Origin: Streptomyces sp. CBMA156 | GTDB taxonomy: Bacteria; Actinomycetota; Actinomycetes; Streptomycetales; Streptomycetaceae | Assembly: GCF_014596515.1 (NCBI RefSeq) | Contig: NZ_MSJQ01000077.1 | Span: forward strand, 1 to 35,650 | Length of the DNA stretch: 35,650 nucleotides | Direction of reading: 5' to 3' | Shown: piece after piece, positions 32,565 through 35,650 of the stretch | Position numbering within the stretch: the stretch's first letter is position 1 | Layout of the letters: each line of letters begins with the position of its first letter | Made by a program: the position numbers and the translations under genes | Notes under the pieces: model-generated | What the model was told of the DNA's origin: nothing | What the model saw: the letters and a program-made list of their open reading frames with translations, nothing else | Databases searched by the model: none

Positions 32565-32593
32565 ATCACATCAGGTGAATGAAGATATGACAA
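32565..32593 (-). promoter_or_regulatory. Leaderless hutH promoter
   Basis: On the minus strand TTGTCA (32593-32588), a 17-base spacer and TGTGAT (32570-32565) form a promoter whose start point would coincide with the hutH ATG at 32557; no ribosome binding site is present. An 18-base inverted repeat, GTGCATAT-CC-ATATACAC (32546-32563, one mismatch), covers the start codon and could be an operator. Confidence 0.55.
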
Positions 32594-32669
32594 CAGGTGT
32601 CCGCCCTCCGGATTCTCCGCCCTCCGGACCGGCGCCGCACACCGCGGCCCCCGGGCACCGCCCCCTCGC

Positions 32670-33869
32670 TCACTTCACCAGCTCGGCCTCGATCAGGTCG
32701 GCCGCCCTGACGGTACCGCCCTCGGCCCGGCCGGCCGCGGACAGCTCCCGCAGCCGCCCGGCCACCGCCGGATCGCCGACCAGCTCCAGCAGCGCGGCAC
32801 GCAGCGCCTCCGCGGTGGCCTGCTCGGTGTCCAGGCGGCGGGCGACACCGAGGCCCACCAGGGCGTCCGCGTTGGCGAACTGGTCGGCGGCCTGCGGCAC
32901 CGCGATCATCGGCACGGCGTGGAACAGCCCCTCACTGGAGCCGCCCATGCCCGCATGGGTGACGAAGGCGTCCGCCTGGGCGAGCACCGACAGCTGCGGC
33001 ACCCACCGGTGCACCTCGACGCTCTCCGGCAGTTCGCCGAGTTCGGCCGGGTCGGTGTGCTTGCCGATCTGCAGCACGGTGTGCCAGCCCGGCAGCTCGC
33101 CGAAGGCCCGGACGCAGGCCCGGTAGAAGGCGGGCCGGTGGGTGAAGGCCGACCCCAGCGAGACCAGCAGCACCCGCTCGGCCCCGGCGGGGCGCTCCCA
33201 CTCCCCCTGGTGGGCCCGGTCGCCGAAGCAGGGCCCGACGAAGCTGATCCGCCGCTCGTCGACCCGGTCGGCGTTGGGCTGGAGCGCGCGCGGTATGAGC
33301 GCGATCGCCCGCTCGGGGCGGCCCTTGAAGGCGTCCACGTCGCGCTGCACCGCACCGGCCTCGGCCAGCCAGCCGGCGAACCGCCGGTAGTGCTCGGGGC
33401 CGCCCGGACCGTTGCGGGTCGCCTCGAAGACCTCGGCCAGGTCCTCCTCGATGCCCTCCCAGCCGACGAAGGCGGGCGACAGCTGGACCACCGGCACGCC
33501 CAGCCGCTCACCGAGCGCCCGGCCCGCGAAGCCCGCGATGTCATGGAGCACCAGGTCGGGCCGGTCGTCCTCGAAGGCCTCCAGCATCGCGGACCACATC
33601 GACAGCGTGTCGTCCAGGAACACGTCCTGGATCGCCACCGGGTCCTCCGGCCAGCCGCCCGGGTCGTCCGCGAGCGGCAGCTTCGTCGGATAGGGGACGA
33701 GGGCCGCGCCGGTGGACTCGACCAGCTCCCGGAAGGAGGGGTCGTTGACGTAGCTGACCCGGTGGCCCCGGGCGACCAGCTCGGCGATCACGGCGAGGCC
33801 GGGGTTGACGTGCCCGTGGGCCGGGACGGAGACCATCAGGATGTGTGCGGGGCGTGCGGGGCGGGACAT
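32670..33869 (-). CDS. Macrolide-type (GT1) glycosyltransferase
   Basis: A 399-residue GT-B glycosyltransferase of the family that includes the macrolide-inactivating enzymes of Streptomyces (OleD/MGT type), which put glucose from UDP-glucose on a hydroxyl group of an antibiotic. The acceptor domain starts ILMVSVPAHGHVNPGL. The donor site is the HRWVPQLSVLAQADAFVTHA, GMGGSSEGLF and PQAADQ region near residues 300-350. GGAGG precedes the ATG at 33869. It is divergent from a TetR gene over a palindromic operator, a pattern typical of inducible drug inactivation or detoxification. The acceptor cannot be predicted. Confidence 0.9.
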   Translation of the reverse strand: MSRPARPAHILMVSVPAHGHVNPGLAVIAELVARGHRVSYVNDPSFRELVESTGAALVPYPTKLPLADDPGGWPEDPVAIQDVFLDDTLSMWSAMLEAFEDDRPDLVLHDIAGFAGRALGERLGVPVVQLSPAFVGWEGIEEDLAEVFEATRNGPGGPEHYRRFAGWLAEAGAVQRDVDAFKGRPERAIALIPRALQPNADRVDERRISFVGPCFGDRAHQGEWERPAGAERVLLVSLGSAFTHRPAFYRACVRAFGELPGWHTVLQIGKHTDPAELGELPESVEVHRWVPQLSVLAQADAFVTHAGMGGSSEGLFHAVPMIAVPQAADQFANADALVGLGVARRLDTEQATAEALRAALLELVGDPAVAGRLRELSAAGRAEGGTVRAADLIEAELVK

Positions 33870-33891
33870 GGGCACCTCCGGGGTAGCGAGT

Positions 33892-33944
33892 GAGACGAGA
33901 CGGACCGTCTCGCTATGTCTTGAGAAGACAATACGTCTCGTCTC
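33892..33944. promoter_or_regulatory. Nested palindromic operator between glycosyltransferase and TetR genes
   Basis: Three levels of symmetry are seen: perfect 11-bp outer arms GAGACGAGACG (33892-33902) and CGTCTCGTCTC (33934-33944); a 13-base palindrome AGACGG-A-CCGTCT (33898-33910); and TGTCTT-GAG-AAGACA (33916-33930). The AGACG half-site occurs at least four times. It fills the 99-base divergent gap (33870-33968), so a single TetR protein could control both genes. Confidence 0.7.
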
Positions 33945-33955
33945 GTCGTTTCGCC

Positions 33956-33961
33956 TAGACT
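33956..33961 (+). promoter_or_regulatory. -10 box of a probable leaderless TetR transcript
   Basis: TAGACT lies 7 bases before the ATG at 33969 and no ribosome binding site is present. The predicted start of transcription is at the start codon. The -35 region would fall on the CGTCTC operator arm, consistent with repression. Confidence 0.5.
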
Positions 33962-33968
33962 TTTTCCC

Positions 33969-34589
33969 ATGGCATCCAGAACCGCTCCCGATCCCGCCCG
34001 CCGCAGCGAGCGCGCCCGCACCGCCGTCCTCACCGCCGCCGCCGAACTCGTCGCCGACGTCGGCTACGGCAAGCTGACCATCGAGGCGATCGCCGCCCGG
34101 GCCGGCGTCGGCAAGCAGACCATCTACCGGTGGTGGCCCTCGAAGGGCGCCGTCGTCTTCGACGCCTTCCTCGCCGGCAGCGAGTACGAGGGCAGCCTCG
34201 CACTTCCCGACACCGGCGACCTCGCCGCCGACCTGCGGACCGTGCTGCGCCCCACCAGCGACGAACTCTCCGACCCGGCCACCGACCGCACCTACCGCAT
34301 GATGATCGCCGAGATCATCACCGACCCCGCGCTGCACGCCGACTACCGCGCCCGGCTGCTGGACCCGCTGCTGGAGGTCACCCGCGACCGGCTCCGCAGC
34401 GCCCGCGAGGCCGGCCAGATCGCCCCCGACGCCGACCTCGACCTGGCCCTCGAACTCGTCTACGGCCCGCTCTACTACCGCTGGCAGTACCAGCTCGGCC
34501 CGCTCACCCACGCGCACGCCGACCGTCTGGTCGACGCCGTCCTGCGGGCCCTCAACCCTCCTGCGGCCGACGGCGGTTCCGGCGCCTGA
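33969..34589 (+). CDS. TetR-family transcriptional regulator
   Basis: A 206-residue regulator. The HTH is in residues about 15-62: ARTAVLTAAAELVADVGYGK, then LTIEAIAARAGVGKQTIYRW, with the usual WPSKGAVV following. The C-terminal ligand domain (LRPTSDELSDPATDRTYRMM; EVTRDRLRSAREAGQIAPDA) is of the TetR_C_16/AcrR-like type in outline. Its place opposite the glycosyltransferase and above the nested operator suggests it represses both until an inducer, perhaps the acceptor drug, binds. Its last 38 bases overlap the converging gene at 34552-34896. Confidence 0.93.
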   Translation: MASRTAPDPARRSERARTAVLTAAAELVADVGYGKLTIEAIAARAGVGKQTIYRWWPSKGAVVFDAFLAGSEYEGSLALPDTGDLAADLRTVLRPTSDELSDPATDRTYRMMIAEIITDPALHADYRARLLDPLLEVTRDRLRSAREAGQIAPDADLDLALELVYGPLYYRWQYQLGPLTHAHADRLVDAVLRALNPPAADGGSGA

Positions 34590-34896
34590 ACCAGAGCACG
34601 GCCAGGACCGCGACCAGCACACCGAGCAGCAGGAGCACGGCGAGCCAGGTGAGCAGGGCGCCGGACCCGCCGTGCGAGCCGTGCCGCTTCCCGTGCTTCT
34701 TCGACTTGGCCAGCGAGGACTCCGTGATCCGGTGCACCCTGGCACCGGTCCGCAGCTGGGGCGCCCGTTCGGGCACCGTCCGCACCGCCCCGGCCGGCCG
34801 CACCGGCGGCACCGCGGACGCCGGGACGGCCCCCGCCACCGCGCCCCCGAGCACCAGCACGCCGGCCACCGCCGCACCCGCCAGTCGTCTGCCCAC
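34552..34896 (-). CDS. Small secreted, C-terminally membrane-anchored protein
   Basis: A 114-residue protein. GTG at 34896 begins VGRRLAGAAVAGVLVLGG and the signal peptide ends in PASA (near residue 27). A Pro/Arg-rich stretch and a His/Gly/Lys-rich linker (KKHGKRHGSHGGSG) follow, then one membrane helix (LLTWLAVLLLLGVLVAVLAV) and a basic cytoplasmic tail RRRNRRRP. The layout fits a small surface protein anchored by a C-terminal helix; no LPxTG-like motif is present. The His-rich linker might bind metal. The frame stays open upstream to 35478, but only this start has a signal peptide. Confidence 0.7.
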   Translation of the reverse strand: MGRRLAGAAVAGVLVLGGAVAGAVPASAVPPVRPAGAVRTVPERAPQLRTGARVHRITESSLAKSKKHGKRHGSHGGSGALLTWLAVLLLLGVLVAVLAVLWFRRRNRRRPQEG

Positions 34897-35066
34897 GGCC
34901 GAACCCCCGTTCTCCGAAAGACCGTCGCCCCACCCTCCACCACCACGGCCGCCCCCGGCACCCTCCGGCCGCCGACCGCGACCCACCCGGGACACCCCGG
35001 TCACCGGATCCGCACACGGCGCGGGCGGCCGGGCCGGAGCCCGGGCCGCCGGACGGAACGGCCGCC

Positions 35067-35650
35067 TCAGACCACCGGCGGCGAGGCCGGCCCCGCCAGG
35101 GCGACCGAGACCAGGGCGCGCATCGCGCAGGCGGCCTGGCCCAGCGGCAGGGTGGCGTCGTCGGCGAAGAGTTCCACCAGCCAGCCGCCGGCCGGGTTCT
35201 GGCCGCCGGCGGCGACCATGCCCCGGTAGCCGGAGACGACGAGCATCGCCTCCTCCGCCGGGTCGTTGCCGGCCGCGCCCGCCCGCAGGGTGAAGGCGCC
35301 GCCGCGGACGGCGCGGCGGGTCGTCGGGTAGTGGCGCAGGTCGAAGACCGCGTCGGGGGCCTCGATCTGGGCGCGCTGGGTCTCGGCCCGGCTGCTGGTG
35401 GGGCCGCTGGTCATCCGGTAGACGGCGTGCTGGGCGGTGCGCATCAGCTGGGAGCCGGGCGGGACGTACGAGACCCACCAGCCGACGGCGTCCAGCAGCC
35501 GGGCCGAGGCCTCGGCGACCACGACCAGCTTGCCGAGGGTGTCCGCCGGGTGGACGGCCCTGGCGGCGGCGGCCCGGTCGAGGGAGGCGAGCACCGCGGT
35601 GAGCAGCTGCCCCGGGTCGGCGCTGTGGGCGGCGCCGCGGAACCGCCGCC
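35067..35650 (-). CDS. Probable GAF-like domain protein, C-terminal part (cut by window edge)
   Basis: The last 193 or so residues of a minus-strand gene, open to the window edge. The visible part has DLRHYPTTRRAVRGGAFTLR, then EEAMLVVSGYRGMVAAGG, GGWLVELFADDATLPLGQAA and a C-terminal helix. The alternation of beta strands with 'GWLVELF' near the end is typical of GAF domains, small-molecule or signalling sensor modules. GTG at 35594 is an internal in-frame start candidate, but the frame continues upstream with RRFRGAAHSADPGQLLTAV, which looks like part of the same protein. The 170-base gap before it (34897-35066) shows no gene. Confidence 0.6.
   Translation of the reverse strand, partial: RRFRGAAHSADPGQLLTAVLASLDRAAAARAVHPADTLGKLVVVAEASARLLDAVGWWVSYVPPGSQLMRTAQHAVYRMTSGPTSSRAETQRAQIEAPDAVFDLRHYPTTRRAVRGGAFTLRAGAAGNDPAEEAMLVVSGYRGMVAAGGQNPAGGWLVELFADDATLPLGQAACAMRALVSVALAGPASPPVV

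Noticed and set aside
33870..34961. Glycosyltransferase frame continued through the TetR gene
   Set aside because: The normal GT start with GGAGG is at 33869. The extension runs across the operator and antisense to a clear TetR gene.

Overview
The window is very GC-rich, its codons almost all end in G or C, and many genes start with GTG or have no leader. Gene content fits a Streptomyces or Kitasatospora chromosome (Streptomycetaceae): purK-purE next to a GtrA protein and a two-component system, a POT peptide transporter, an S9 peptidase, a hutU/hutF/hutI histidine-degradation operon, Scr1/DUF397 and DUF6879 regulatory cassettes, and a macrolide-type glycosyltransferase. No rRNA, tRNA, CRISPR array or intact mobile element was seen.

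Left core (1-12.8 kb): the start of an acyl-CoA dehydrogenase gene (minus, cut by the window edge), a UDP-sugar dehydrogenase closed by a strong terminator, a small membrane protein behind a perfect 14-bp palindrome, a CoA-binding protein, an M19 dipeptidase downstream of purK-purE, a GtrA membrane protein, a histidine kinase/response regulator pair, a peptide transporter whose upstream region carries a perfect CRP-type motif, and a leaderless S9 peptidase.

Accessory block (about 12.8-22.7 kb): this is the unusual part. It starts with a two-gene unit, a 47-residue Gly/Asp-rich peptide translationally coupled to a protein-isoaspartate-methyltransferase homologue with no ATP-grasp partner. That resembles an imiditide-type RiPP locus. 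Then comes a three-gene cassette (small 'GIDPNT..CPTVW' protein, DUF6879 protein, XRE regulator) whose regulator is broken by a frameshift and truncated, beside an IS30 transposase remnant. Next is a whiJ-like set (anti-sigma-type ATPase, Scr1-type regulator, DUF397 protein), then an XRE regulator divergent from two tiny Cys-pair proteins, then a second, intact copy of the three-gene cassette, and finally a small protein and a methyltransferase. Related hairpins bracket and punctuate the block: one hairpin type occurs at 12.78, 19.42 and 22.71 kb, and a 106-bp unit occurs at 17.28 and 19.46 kb.

Right core (22.7-35.65 kb): the histidine catabolic genes hutU - M20 amidohydrolase - hutF - hutI form one minus-strand operon with overlapping genes. 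hutH lies about 3 kb further on with its own, apparently leaderless, promoter. Together they would take histidine to urocanate, imidazolonepropionate, formiminoglutamate and formylglutamate. No HutG deformylase is visible and the M20 enzyme is the obvious candidate for the last step. Between them are a Uma2-family protein, a small hypothetical, an RpiR-family regulator and a small membrane protein. The window ends with a macrolide-type glycosyltransferase divergent from a TetR regulator over a nested palindromic operator, a small secreted membrane-anchored protein, and the 3' part of a gene for a probable GAF-like protein.
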